DNA of 64,000 bases from Denticeps clupeoides (GCF_900700375.1 NC_041712.1:23516444-23580443), one strand, 5' to 3'. Shown: positions 1 through 11,572, counted from the stretch's first letter. Made by a program: numbers and translations. The notes: generated by a model not told the origin, from the sequence alone.

Positions 1-249
1 AATATTATCTCCACCGTTCATCATAAACTAAAACTGCCCCCTAAACTGCCCTCTCGTCCCGCTTTAAAGCTACATACACCGAAACGGCGCATCCTGGGAA
101 ATCTCGTTGTGGGACTGGGTCAGAGTGGATGTAACTCTGCACCAAGGCTAAATTTCCCAAAGAGACCTCAGATACAGTACATGGACCAACAAGACCACAA
201 AAAAAAGTTAATGCCAGAACCTTTAACTCCTCCTGTTCTCTGTTCCCAG

Positions 250-1465
250 GTGAATACAGGGATGACCATGTTTTTTCTCTCTACTTCATGATCCCTTTCT
301 TCTTCACCACACTGGGTCTCTTCTACCACAATTGGTTTGTTATTTTTATTACTCCAAAGTCTAAATTCGTCATGTCTATGTCTGCTCTTCTAACGCTTCC
401 TTTTTTCCCTCCAGGTACCCATCGTCTGTGTTTGTCGGCGACACCTTCTGCTACTTTGCTGGCATGACGTTTGCTGTTGTGGGCATCCTGGGTCACTTCA
501 GCAAGACCATGTTGCTCTTCTTCATCCCGCAGGTCATCAACTTCATCTACTCTCTCCCTCAGCTCTTTCACATTGTCCCCTGCCCCAGGCACCGCCTTCC
601 CAGGTGAGCAGGACAGAGATGCTTTTAACATGTGCCTGGAAATAAATCGTTAATCTGTTTTTTTTTTTTTTATTATTCTTTTTCTTAGACTTAATGCTGA
701 AACTGGGAAACTGGGGATGAGTTACTCAAAGTTCAAAAGGAAGGACCTCCACAAATTAGGACATTTTGTTGTTAATGTAAGCCCTTTTTTTAGATTTCAG
801 GTTGATTGAGAAAATCTTGGCCAAAATTGACCAATCCATTTACTTTGGGGAGATGTTTTTTAGTTCAAAGTAAGGCTGGTGTGCACTTCCTGTTCACTCC
901 TGCAGGTGGCGGAGAAGCTGTGGCTCCTGAATGTGCAGCGGGGTCAGGAGGGTGATGATGAGTTTATAGAAGTCAACAACATGACCCTCATTAATCTGGT
1001 GCTGAAGCTTATTGGACCCACACATGAGAAGCATCTCACCACCATAATGCTGCTGATACAGGTAAGCATTTCAACACTGAAGCATGTAAAATTTCTGATA
1101 GGGTGGTAGTAGCAGCTTAGTGGGTAACACACTATGAACCAGAATACACAGGTTCAAATCCCACTTACTACCATTGTGTCCCTGAGCAAGACACCTAGCC
1201 CTGAGTGTCTCCAGGGGGGGGGGGGCTGTCCCTGTAACTACTGATTGTAAGTCACTCTGAATAAGGGCGTCAGATAAATGCTGTAAATGTCTGATAAATG
1301 CTGTAAATGATATTAAATGGATGTTTATTGCAGTTTTTTTTTGTTAATTAAAGTGATGTAAGGCTGTTTGTCTTAGAAAGTTTGTAATGTTTCTCACAGG
1401 TCCTTGGCAGTGTAATTGCTTTTGGAATTCGGTACCACCTGGTGCGGCTCTTCTATGATGTCTAG
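250..1465 (+). CDS. dpagt1: UDP-GlcNAc--dolichyl-phosphate GlcNAc-1-phosphotransferase, last five coding exons
   Basis: This ER membrane enzyme starts the lipid-linked oligosaccharide for N-glycosylation by moving GlcNAc-1-phosphate from UDP-GlcNAc to dolichyl phosphate. Five exons are visible: 250-334, 415-603, 689-776, 906-1061 and 1400-1465, with GT-AG borders and phases that join cleanly. The product reads [18 protein letters not shown], then [20 protein letters not shown], then [16 protein letters not shown], and ends [12 protein letters not shown]-stop. This tracks human DPAGT1 through its last hydrophobic segments, including the [18 protein letters not shown] stretch of the active site. 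The gene is cut by the window: the first base of the first visible codon lies in an upstream exon that I could not place in bases 1-249. hinfp follows on the same strand. The identity is very secure from sequence similarity to the human protein as remembered. Confidence 0.96.
1101..1309 (+). repeat. SINE family A copy, in the last dpagt1 intron
   Basis: tRNA-derived head with A box (TAG..TTAGTGGG) and B box (GGTTCAAATCCC), a conserved body (CTGAGCAAGACAC, CCCTGTAACTACTGATTG) and an L2-type 3' tail (GTAAGTC..CTGGATAAGGGCGTC...AATGCTGTAAATG). The tail end is partly duplicated. It lies between exons 906-1061 and 1400-1465. Confidence 0.88.
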
Positions 1466-1687
1466 ACTCCCACGGCTTTGTGATTTGGACACTGAGGGAA
1501 GACTCCTTGTCGTCTTGTCGTTTCTCCTCTGTCAATTCAAGGATCTCGTTACAATGGCAGGATGTATTGTCCCTCATGCGGCAATAAGAAGTGGCACTGA
1601 AAGACGAACACACTTACAATGTGAAATAAGGCTAAAAGAAATCAATGTTCTTCATTTACAAAGAAAACATTATTTAATTAGCCTTCT

Positions 1688-1928
1688 AATAAAACAGGAC
1701 TATAATGAAGGGAACACTTGAACTGTCATTACAGTATGGAACTCTTGTTATCTCGGAATATGATTGGATTCAGAGTTTTTGCTTTAGTCAAATATACAGA
1801 CCTACTTAGTATCGCTCTTGCTGTTGAACACTGGAGTTTTGCCTTTTTTGTGAGACAAAGTGTGAACAGTTTTGAGATATCACTGTCATTTGTGATTGAA
1901 TGCACAAGCCTGGAAAGGCTTCAATAAA
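1688..1928 (+). terminator. dpagt1: dpagt1 polyadenylation signals (two AATAAA)
   Basis: AATAAA occurs at 1688-1693 and again at 1923-1928, about 225 and 460 bases after the stop codon. The second is followed by T/G-rich sequence and is the likelier main site. Together they place the dpagt1 3' end just before the hinfp promoter. Confidence 0.6.
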
Positions 1929-2096
1929 TGAACTTGATCTGTACGGGTATTGTTAAGTGAAAACATTGTCTTTTCGTGCAGTGTATGAACAATATTCATA
2001 ATTTATAAGATACGTGAAGGTTGCCGTGGGGATTATTTTGGGAAGTCGATGTTTCCGGAGGAAACTAATCGTAGTGGGACCGAACAAAGAGCGTTG

Positions 2097-2145
2097 ATTG
2101 GTGCAGATTGTGCTTGGGGGCGGGGTTTCGTTCAGACACCATTGG
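2097..2145 (+). promoter_or_regulatory. hinfp: hinfp core promoter elements: two inverted CCAAT boxes around a GC box
   Basis: ATTGG (inverted CCAAT) lies at 2097-2101 and 2141-2145, with GGGGGCGGGG (Sp1-type GC box) at 2116-2125 between them. This is a common TATA-less housekeeping layout. The spacer from 1929 to 3115 otherwise holds T-rich and CpG-containing sequence (2455-2580). The transcription start and any non-coding first exon were not fixed; GT donors near 2208 and 2572 are both possible. Inference from motifs only. Confidence 0.45.
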
Positions 2146-3166
2146 TTGGTTTGTGAAGTTCCCTCCCCCCACAGGAAAACAGGAGATGTCACGAATAACT
2201 TTCAAAGGTTTGTACTTTTTTTTTTCCATTTATCACACCTAACTAACCAATTTATACATATTTTCTAAAATACAACCAACAAAACTACAAAGAGTTTCCT
2301 ACGTTTAATGTAAACAGTTACATGTCTCACCTTGCTAACAGAAGCTACATAACTGTTGACTAGCTCGTTAGCATTAGCTTCTAAGCTAACTGCAAAGTCT
2401 CTGTTGATATGCGGCAGTAAAACACCTTTTTTTTATTTTTTATATTTCATCGTTTCTTAGTGACGCGCAAGTCCGGTCGGATCGAGGGATTCCGAGCACG
2501 TCGCGCTGTGCTGGTCGAGCGAGGCAGCCGGTGTTCCCCAGACCCGCTACTTTCCTCCCCACGATCGCTCAGGTTATTGTAAAGATGAGGAGGTACATGC
2601 TGTTATAAGCGCATTATTGTGTCTGTGTTCTACACTTAATTGTGGCTCAGTAGTTGTTTCGTCCGTTTTTGACTTGATTATCTTACTCTTTTGGCATGTT
2701 CTCTGTTATTTCAAGAGATTCAAGATTTTATTTGTCACATGCCTAGTTATAGCTGTACAACACGCAGTGAAATATATCCTGAACCGCCCTGTTTTGACTG
2801 TGCATAGTTAAGTAAAAGTTATATTGTTAAATAAAATAAGAGTGAAGGAGAAAGTAAAGTAGAACACAATAAAAGGCGGCGAGCTATAACGCGAGCAAGA
2901 TATTATGTTCAATGAGAACATGACACCCAGACATCATGGGCAGTGTATCTGTATTCTGTTAAAGTACGCCGTGCGTGGATTGTGCAATAACCAGCGTAAC
3001 AGTAACAGATTGCAGTAAACAGCAGTGGACATTCAGACGGTCGGGGTGTTATGTGTGTTGTACGCTGCCCTATACAATGACTATATCTGCGGATTTTATG
3101 TTTTCCCCCCTGCAGGTAGAGCTAGGACGGATCCTCATTTGCCCTGTTTCCATCCAAAAACAAGTG

Positions 3167-4868
3167 ATGCCCCCTTCTAACAAACGGGCACGTAAAGAGG
3201 ACTCGCCCGTGGACCTGGTGTGTGAGTGGGGGTCCTGTCAGGAGACGTTCGTTCAGATGCAGGACTTCTGTCCGCACGTGGAGGAGCACCACAGAGTGGC
3301 GAGTGGCGACTCGGACTTGTGTGACGATCCAGGTTCGGTCTCTCTGTAAATTTGCCTGGATGTCTGTGTGTTTGCGCTTCATTGCGGCTTTGCTTGGCTT
3401 CAGACGAGTTCACCTGTCAGTGGAGGGACTGCGGCTTCTGCTCGGTGGAGAGCTCCACGGAGCTGCTGCGGCATGCGTTCTTCCACTGCTACCACACCAA
3501 GATAAAGCAGTGGGGCCAGATTCTCCTGCAGACCAATCCCGAGATGGGAGGCTGCGCTGTGGGCCTGCAAAACCGCAACATTGTACCTGAGATCAATGAC
3601 AACTTTCTCTGCCTGTGGGAGCACTGCGAGGTCAGCTGTCCTTCCGATTAATGGAACGTTACATTCTCTGTCCATGTGGGAGTGGCAACCGAAAAACATT
3701 TTTTCCGGTTGCCCACTACATTTCCCACTACTCATGGAATTTCAGTAAAGTCATGTTCCAGACAGGGAAAGTCAGGGGAACGTTTTGGTGCCAAGTCAGG
3801 GAATTATCTTTGATGTGTCTTTGTTCCTGTGAGGGTTATTCCTCTCCCGTGCTAAAACTCGACGTATGTCCTAACACTTTCTAATTGACCAGACATGCCA
3901 GGCAGGTGTAAATTTCAAGGTATTTGGCGGTGATAAATTAAAACGATGCTTGTAGAGGATGTCGGAGATGGAGTTGAGGTTTCAGTTTGTTCCATTCAAC
4001 ACACCAAGCTGCCAATATTCAACAATGACATAAATGCAGTTTTGAATTCTAGAACCACTTTAAATGCCATTTTCTGATCAGCACCCAAATGTTTATACAC
4101 ACACACACACACACACTTCTTTATATGGGAGGTCAGTGAAAGTCATGGAAAAGTCTGACTTAGAGTGGGACCCCTGTGGGAACAAATATCACACAGAATG
4201 AGCACATTCCAACAAATCTAAGGGTTTTGTGTGTTAGGCGTCCATGGATAATCCTGAGTGGTTCTACCGGCATGTAGAGATGCACGCGCAGTGTCTGGAG
4301 ATGAAATCAAACGGGAAGGAAGAGAGCGTATTGTCCTGCGGCTGGAAGGGTAATTTTGTCAACGTCCATTCATGTAAAAGTATCTCCGGCTTGAAATCCG
4401 TGTTCATTATTTAATTTTTTTTTTCTTTTTCCATGTCAGATTGCGAGGCCACCTTCAAGGGCCGATTCAAGCTCCGGGAGCATCTGCGCAGCCACACTCA
4501 GGAGAAGGTGGTGGCGTGCCCGACCTGCGGTGGCATGTTTGCCAACAACACCAAGTTCTTTGATCACATCCGACGGCAAACCACCATCGAAGGTGAGGAC
4601 CCGGGGAACAAGAACAGTTTGTAGTTTTAATGAACATGTCACTAAGCCCTCTGTTCACTTCACAAGGCCAAAGGTTCCAGTGCTCCCACTGTTCCAAACG
4701 GTTTGCCACGGAGCGTCTGCTCAGAGATCACATGAGAAATCATGGTGAGTTCACGATTTTGCGATAACTGCAGGTTTGTCACTAGTTCAGTCGGGAAACT
4801 TGTTGATTTAGATGATGCTAGGAATTGTGTGTGCCTTTTGGAAAATATATTTTATCCTTTGTGCGCGT

Positions 4869-4945
<77 letters not shown>

Positions 4946-6484
4946 AAATTTCTGTCTCTTTCCAGTGAACCACTACAAATGTCCTCTTTGTGATATGACA
5001 TGTCCGTCACCATCCTCCCTGAGGAACCACATCAAGTTCCGCCACAGCAATGAGAAACCTTACAGCTGCGACTACTGCGAGTACAGGTCCGTAATTTCAC
5101 ATATTACCATGGGAGAAACTCACATCTGACGTGTTTCCGTCTTTCTGTGTCTTCTGTTATTAATCAATAGCTATAAGAACTTTATTAAAAAAATCCTCAC
5201 ATCTTATGAGCTTCTATTTTTCGTGTCTTCCATTATTAATCGATAGCTATAAGAACCGGATTAAAATTCTCACATCTCACGTGTTTCTATCTTTCTGTGT
5301 CTTCCATTTTTAATCGATAGCTATAAGAACCGGATTAAAATCCTCACATCTGACGTGTTTCTATCTTTCTGTGTCTTCCGTTATTAATCGATAGCTGTAA
5401 GAACCTTAATAAAATCCTCACATCTGATGTGTTTCTATAATTTTGTTTCTTCCGTTTTTAATTGATAGCTGTAAGAACCTGATTGACTTGCGGAAACATC
5501 TCGACACACACAGCAGTGAGCCTGCCTACCGCTGCGACTTTAACGACTGTGACTACTCCACCCGCTCCCTTCACTCCATCAAATCCCACTACAGAAAGGT
5601 TCACGAGGTGAGACGAACTCCAAAGCGCACGTTTGCATTAACAAGGCTCCCTCATATCTTCATAATGGTTGTAACTTGGCTTTTGGTCTTCAGGGGGACT
5701 TTGTTCCACGTTATAAGTGCCACGTTTGTGAGCAGTGCTTCACCCGTGGTAACAATCTGACTGCGCACCTACGCAAGAAGCACCAGTTCAAATGGCCCTC
5801 AGGACACCCCAGATTCAGGTGTGTGTTGTTCCCTCTCCTGCCGGCACTCCTCCTTTCTCTGCCTCATCCTGATCATGTGGTTTCTATGGCCTCCTTAAGT
5901 CAGTCTATCTGTGACGAGATTGGGTTTCTGTTCCTGCTCCGTCCTTGGAGACTTCATGTCAGGTGGAGGAAATGAAGCTGGAATCCTGACGGATCTCTGG
6001 CATCTTATCAGCATGGCTGTCTGTGTCCCTGACTTGATCATAATCTTCATGTCCCACGCTCGCTTATCTTTTTTTCCCCTTCTGTTCTCTATTCCTCTTC
6101 CCTCTGCACTTTGTAACATTTCTTATTTCTTTCTCTTTTACTCTCATATTCTGTTCTGTTTTGAATTTCAGGTATAAGGAACACGAGGACGGCTTCATGC
6201 GACTGCAGCTCATACGTTACGAGAGCGTGGAGCTGACGGAGCAGCTGATGAGGGAGAGGCAGGGCGAGGGGGACTCTGCAGACCCTCCCGCCCAGGCCAA
6301 CGGCCTCCAGCCGGCCGCGGAGGCGGCGGGAGAGAGTGGAACTGAGACGGAGAACCGCTGCAGCATGGACGCAGAACCGCAGGAGAGCACGTTGCTGGTG
6401 CTGAGTGCCGGAGACGGCGGGGAGGACGCGGTGATGCGGCAGCTGCAGAGCACGGCACAGCAGCTGGGCATGGAGGTGGTCTGA
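3167..6484 (+). CDS. hinfp: Histone H4 transcription factor (HiNF-P), C2H2 zinc-finger protein
   Basis: HINFP binds the H4 promoter element and drives histone H4 transcription at G1/S with NPAT. Coding exons are 3167-3332, 3404-3630, 4238-4349, 4440-4592, 4667-4744, 4966-5086, 5469-5607, 5694-5818 and 6172-6484; the first exon's acceptor is at 3115/3116. All phases close, giving 477 residues (human 517). The start reads [11 protein letters not shown], matching human MPPPGKVPRKE. A run of C2H2 fingers follows, with signatures such as [33 protein letters not shown] and [20 protein letters not shown], then the conserved [22 protein letters not shown] block and an acidic, less conserved tail ending GMEVV. 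The tail is shorter than in human. Intron 6 carries the splice-site-copying tandem array described separately. Confidence 0.96.
4870..4944. repeat. (CA)n then (TA)n microsatellite in hinfp intron 5
   Basis: About 56 bases of CA repeat run straight into a TA repeat and end about 20 bases before the acceptor of the exon at 4966. Shorter CA tracts lie at 4098-4115 and, downstream of the gene, a TG tract at 6798-6828. Confidence 0.95.
5105..5490 (+). repeat. 74-76 bp tandem array that copies a 3' splice site (hinfp intron 6)
   Basis: The block containing AATCGATAG|CTATAAGAACC recurs with the post-AG base at 5171, 5247, 5321, 5395 and 5469, so the spacings are 76, 74, 74 and 74. The last copy is the true exon start. 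Each unit holds the pyrimidine-rich TTTCTATCTTTCTGTGTCTT tract, the AG and roughly the first 11-16 exon bases. Reading on in the exon frame from the upstream AGs I tested (5171, 5321, 5395) soon meets a stop. Confidence 0.93.
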
Positions 6485-6795
6485 AGCAGAGATCCTGCAG
6501 GGACTGGGAACTGGGAGATCACGGGCCACCTCAGAAAATCTCCTGTAAAACCTTAGTTACTTTATTTTATTGAAAAGTGGACGAGCCCATCTTCTGTATG
6601 GGAGGGGCTAAGCGTGGTGTCCAAGGTTGTGGTCTGGATGCTCCTCCTCTTTTTTTGCCATGTTCCACAAAACCAAATTTCACATTTAGCGAGATTCAAG
6701 ACAAACGTCAGAACTGTCCAGTAGGAGTGGTTCTAGCCTAAGCTCCTAAAATCTTATTGGACGATCATTACCTCTTGCCACTGAAATCAACTATG

Positions 6796-6834
<39 letters not shown>

Positions 6835-6968
6835 AGAGAATAAGTGATAGAATTATTTTTTGGTTGTTTCTTGCACAAACTGACTTTTTCTTTGTAGAAG
6901 TTTTTTTTTCTTATCTAATTTAAAGACTGTTTTCTCACACAGGCTGTTCTATGCTCACTTTTGCTAGT

Positions 6969-6974
6969 AATAAA
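6969..6974 (+). terminator. hinfp: hinfp polyadenylation signal
   Basis: AATAAA about 485 bases after the stop codon, following a T-rich 3' UTR that contains a TG microsatellite (6798-6828). Confidence 0.6.
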
Positions 6975-7668
6975 TCCAAATTGACCAGCATCGTCACTGT
7001 TTCTGTTACTGTGTAACAAAAGTGCATATTAAACAGTTTATTGTCTTTAACGTGCAGTCGGCACACAGTTTATTGTGTTCGACTTCTCATTTGGCTGTGG
7101 ATGTCGAGTGCAGTTGGTTATTAGAGATGATCAACTCTCCTGCCTCATTGTCTGTAATGCTTCCACATACTGACAGGAACCCTTGGAGTTAAATTAAATT
7201 CTACATTGATGTCATTGTGATGGTGCTGTTGTCATTTCAACATTTGCCGCTGTTTGCTTTAGCATCCGTATTTCACAAACGGAGTAGAGAGCTGGGATGA
7301 TAAAATATTAGATAAGGAGACAAAGTAGGGTTAATCCTATTTGATGTGTGTCCACCTTAGTCAAATATGACATAGATCATAAAAAAAAAAAAAAAAAAAA
7401 AAACAGTTGAACAAGGAACCCAGCCATGTCAAACGTTGATACAGTTGATGTAAGGTACACCTACTCATATGGAACCCTATGCTGCATTTGCTTCAGCCGA
7501 CATATAATTCCCATGTCTTTTTATGACAGCTGAATAAAATATTTTCTTCCACACATTTTGGGGGTTTAAAAATATTAAAAAGTTTGAATGAAACATTGCT
7601 GAAAGAAGAGTGAGAATTTGGACTACAGTGGTGAACGATATCTTGTCAGCGGAACACGGTGGTACACA

Positions 7669-7852
7669 GGGTGGTAGTAGCCTAGTGGGTAGCACACTCA
7701 CCTATGAACATGAAGACCCAGGTTCAAATCCCGCTTACTACCATCGTGTCCCTGAGCAAGACACTTAACCCTAAATTGCTCCAGGGGGACTGTCCCTGTA
7801 ACTACTGATTGTAAGTCGTTCTGGATAAGGGCGTACATGTAAATGTACATGT
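7669..7852 (+). repeat. SINE family A copy
   Basis: Full-length head to tail: GGTGGTAGTAGCCTAGTGGG, B box GGTTCAAATCCC, and a body ending CTGATTGTAAGTCGTTCTGG. The last bases are replaced by an ACATGTAAATGT repeat. Confidence 0.9.
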
Positions 7853-8022
7853 AACACGCAAGTGTTTCAGTCAGCCATACTGCAACCAGCCAGCAGGGGC
7901 GCTAGACATGTGGTTGCTTCACTCAGCATAGACAATGCTAATGGATAAAAAGAAAAACTAAACTTACAATAAAATGTACAGATCATGTGTTATCTGATGC
8001 TGATAAATTTACAGGTCAGTCA

Positions 8023-8228
8023 TGAAGTGATTGTCACATGTGATACACAGCAGCACAGCACACGGTGCACACAGTGAAATTTGTCCTCTGCATTTAACCC
8101 ATCACCCTGAGTGAGCAGTGGGCAGCCATGACAGGCGCCCGGGGAGCAGTGTGTGGGGACGGTGCTTTGCTCAGTCGCACCTCAGTGGCACCTTGGCGGA
8201 TCAGGATTCGAACCGGCAACCTTCTGAT
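8023..8228 (-). repeat. SINE family B copy, inverted partner 1
   Basis: Begins with AAGTGATTGTCACATGTGAT, the reverse of the family's 3' end, and runs toward its tRNA-like head with B box (GATTCGAACCGGCAACC). It breaks off inside the head, where a copy in the opposite orientation begins. Confidence 0.9.
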
Positions 8229-8425
8229 AATGGTCGCCTAGCGGATAAGGAAGCAGCCCCGTTTTGCCACTGAGCAAAGCACCGTCCCCACACACTGCTC
8301 CCCGGGCACCTGTCATGGCTGCCCGGTCCTCACCAAGGGTGATGGTTAAAAGCAGAGGACACATTTTGTTGTGTCAACATGTGCTGTGCTGCAGTGTTTC
8401 ACAATTACAATCATTTCACTATCAA
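8229..8425 (+). repeat. SINE family B copy, inverted partner 2
   Basis: Starts in the head (CGCCTAGCGGATAAGGAAGC), lacks the B-box segment, then follows the family body (CCACTGAGCAAAGCACCG, CTGTCATGGCTGCCC) to CAATCATTTCACT. Confidence 0.88.
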
Positions 8426-8737
8426 TCACTAAAAGACGCGCAGTAATTTTTCAGTGGAGGACCTACACAGTCGGCTCAGCAGTTCTATAGATGTCCTGAC
8501 TTGTTGAGCTCTCAGTGTTAAAATGGATTAGTCCAGCTCTGAGGGCTTAGCTAAAACAGTCCTCTCACGTCGGCTCTGACCGGAGCCATTCCCACAAATC
8601 CCGGGGAAAAGATTCCCAGCTTTCCGCTCCCGGAGAGTGCTTGTTCTGGGAGAGTTTACAAGGCCGTTGGGGAACGCTGCATGAAGATGAAATCTCAGAG
8701 CTTCGGGCCGAAGCTGCGGTGAGCGACGCCCATCATC

Positions 8738-11521
8738 ATGAGACGTTCTGCGCTGCTCCTACTGCTGCTGGGGGCTTCATATGGGCTGACCGCCCAAACG
8801 CCCATCACAGAAGTCCAGCCACAGGAGGAAGAGGAGGATGGCAGTGGTAATGCATTTTTAGCAAAGCGTAATCTAACCCAACAGCCATTAATCTCATGTG
8901 ATTTAAATGAGTCTGTCAAATAATTTCAACCACGTGTGGTTTAGACTAAACCCCTGACTGTGTCACTGCAGTGCAATGTGATGCAAGTAAAATGTCCTAG
9001 AAATGATGTTTCTATCTCAACAGGAGTCACAGTCCTATACTATTTGATCTATAATGTGTTTCCGATGAAAAACAGAAAAAATCGTCATCATAGGACTTTC
9101 AACCTATGACCTTAAAAAGTATTCAGTTCTATTTTCCAAAATTGAGACCTGACTAGTAGTCCTAAAATCCAGAGTTTAAAGGTCTTAAAAGTACTGCAGA
9201 CCCAACAAATAAAATGAAACAAGCCTTCAGACTGGCAGTAATTTGACGGATTTGCATGGAAATGACCTGGGGCGAGTCTGGGGCGGTACTAGCCTGTACG
9301 AGGCTCCGCCCAGCTGGTTATCACAGGCCGCACCCCGGGAATGGGCAATAGAAAACCTCACCAAAAAAAAGGAATAAAGGTTTTGGCCAATGTCCACGAC
9401 AGCCTTTGTCGCCCATATAAAATAAAAACGGCACTGGAAATGACTTACAAATGACACGAATTGAAAATATCGCCCTCTGGTGGCTTTCAGCAGTTCAAGT
9501 AAAATAAGTCTGTTAATATTGACAAAGGCTAAAAAAATAACAAGACAATTGGGAAAATTAATATATCAAATAATATTATTTTTCTTAGAATAAAATACAA
9601 TTACCATTTTGTTTTAGAAGAGCATCTGGCCCTCACAGTGTCTGCCTAGAACTGGCCCTTGGACAAATGACAAATGTCCTTTAAACCTGCAGAAACCCTG
9701 AATGTCCCTGGTTTTATAGTTGTGATGTAAAAAGGTTTTGTTTAGTATCTGCTGTCCCTCAGGATACCGGGGACAGGGGCTGGAGGGCTTGCCTGATACC
9801 TACTGGTCAGGAACGGCCCCTCTGTGTTTTGGGGGCTGTAAGGGGAGACACCGGGAGCTGAAGACGGACCCGTGTGGAAACTTGGATTGCTGCTGGATCG
9901 GGTACAAGTCTCTGTGCAGAGGTACACGAGTTCCCAGTCCACAATGTCAATATTCCTGCACACAACCCAAACCTGACCATGTTTCAGGACGCACAGCAAC
10001 TATCTGTGTCAGAGAGGGTCGTTCTTTTGCTCAAACTGATCCGGCGGCAGGCTCTAGAACTCTCTAGAGTCCAAGAACCGTGTCTTTTTACACATGTGGT
10101 GCAACTTCTCGAAAGACCCATTTTCCCAACAGATCAGATTGACGTTTTTCCATGAAATGAGGTCGATGGCAGCGCTATAATAAATGGGCGTGTGCGTCTC
10201 TCTCCCCTCTCTGGTCTCATTGCTGTGTTCCTGCGGAGCAGTGAATTGCGGGAAGCCCGATGTGGACTTCAACGGCGTGGTCCATGGCAACGACTGGTGG
10301 GTGGGCTCAGTGGTGCGCTACGCCTGCCGCCCCGGATTCATCCTGGTGGGCGACCCGGCGCGGGCCTGCCAGTCCAACGGGAGGTGGACCGCCAAGCCGT
10401 CCTGCCTCAGTGAGTTCTGCTGAGGAAGAAACGTGTGTCAAACATAGTCAAAGTCAACCGATGCTCGCGGTTTCTCAGACGGCAAATGAACTGTTCATTA
10501 TCAGTTACAAATGGCCTTCTGTCTTCAGACGCACGCCTCTCAGTCCTCATCTGCAGTCTGTTAATAGAGGGGATAAAAATTGACCTTATTTGAAAGGCAC
10601 CTACACAAGAAAAAAGTATCTTGTACTTTCTGAAAGAATTCCTCTATTCGTACTGGTGTGCATGAACGTAGAGTACGAGTGAACGTGAGCAGATGGTAAT
10701 GTGGCCACCAAGCCCACCCCGGGTTTTCTCTGGCCCTGTCACTACTGTGAAGAGCTCAGCCTCCACCCTGACGCGCTGTATCTCCGCCGTTCGCTATAAA
10801 TGTGGTTTCGGTGGAGTGACACCCCCGCTTTGCTCTTGTCAGGGGTCTGCAGGCAGGGACGGGTGGAAATAAGCGAGCGGGAGCTAGACGGCAGCTGCAC
10901 GTCGTCTTGCCCCTTGAAGTCGTACGAGGGCGACCCCAGGCAAGGCTGCAGCCGCATCGACGGCTGCCAGAAGAAGGAGTCTGCCTGGCAGCGCTGGTTC
11001 TCCAAGTGTGACATGTGCCAGTGTGACTGCTTCGTGCCCTGTGGTGAGTGCTGGCCTCAGATTCTGCCTCATCGGCATATTCATGCTGACGCCTCCTATC
11101 ATCACTTTTGAGTTTCGTAAAATGACGGCTTTCCTGAAATTATTTGACAATTATTTCTTGCATAGACCTGAAACGATTTATAAAATGTGGGCATACTGAT
11201 GCGTGTTGGAAATTCTGTGCAGATTCTGTACATTTTCAGCTGTTTAAATTGCTCTGTGGGTGGAAAAGGAGCTTTACCACACGAGGATGCACAAAAAACC
11301 TGCACCTGAGTAAAATAATAACTGAAAATAATAGTAGGAAGCCTGCATGTTCAAAGTGGGTAAATATGTTCATTAGTGCTGTTAATCACTGCATTTCATT
11401 TAAAATGTTAAAATAGCTAAATGCTGTAAACACCGCTGTGTTTTGTACTTGCACGGCTTGCGTCAGTGGTGGGCGTGTCTGCCGTGCAGGGAGCAGGGGA
11501 GCGGCAACCAGTCGTCTATGA
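8738..11521 (+). CDS. Secreted sushi (CCP) domain protein of unrecognised family
   Basis: I do not recognise the gene by name. Exons are 8738-8846, 9763-9921, 10242-10409, 10843-11043 and, with low confidence, a short last exon 11490-11521 ending in TGA; the model gives about 222 residues. Every intron is phase 1, typical of shuffled extracellular modules. Exon 1 encodes MRRSALLLLLLGASYGLTA (signal peptide) and an acidic EEEED linker. Exon 2 encodes a six-cysteine module with WSGTAPLCFGGCKGRH and CCWIGYKSLC. Exon 3 is a canonical CCP/sushi domain (VNCGKPDVDFNG ... YACRPGF ... GRWTAKPSCL) with four Cys and the Trp. Exon 4 has ten Cys and ends CDMCQCDCFVPC. No membrane segment is seen, so a secreted protein is inferred. 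The convergent neighbour is the DUF4430 gene. Confidence 0.72.
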
Positions 11522-11533
11522 CAACATAGCCGC

Positions 11534-11572
11534 AATAAACTCGACCGATTGGTCAACATGTTTGGGAATAAA
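11534..11572 (+). terminator. Polyadenylation signals of the sushi gene
   Basis: AATAAA at 11534-11539, 13 bases after the proposed stop, and again at 11567-11572. Their position supports the placement of the short last exon. Confidence 0.5.

Larger units (their letters stand above)
6985..8577. other. Spacer between hinfp and the sushi gene
   Basis: No coding exon is visible. The stretch holds a long A run (7381-7403), a SINE A copy (7669-7852) and a head-to-head SINE B pair (8023-8425). The sequence before 7660 is AT-rich and unremarkable. Confidence 0.7.
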
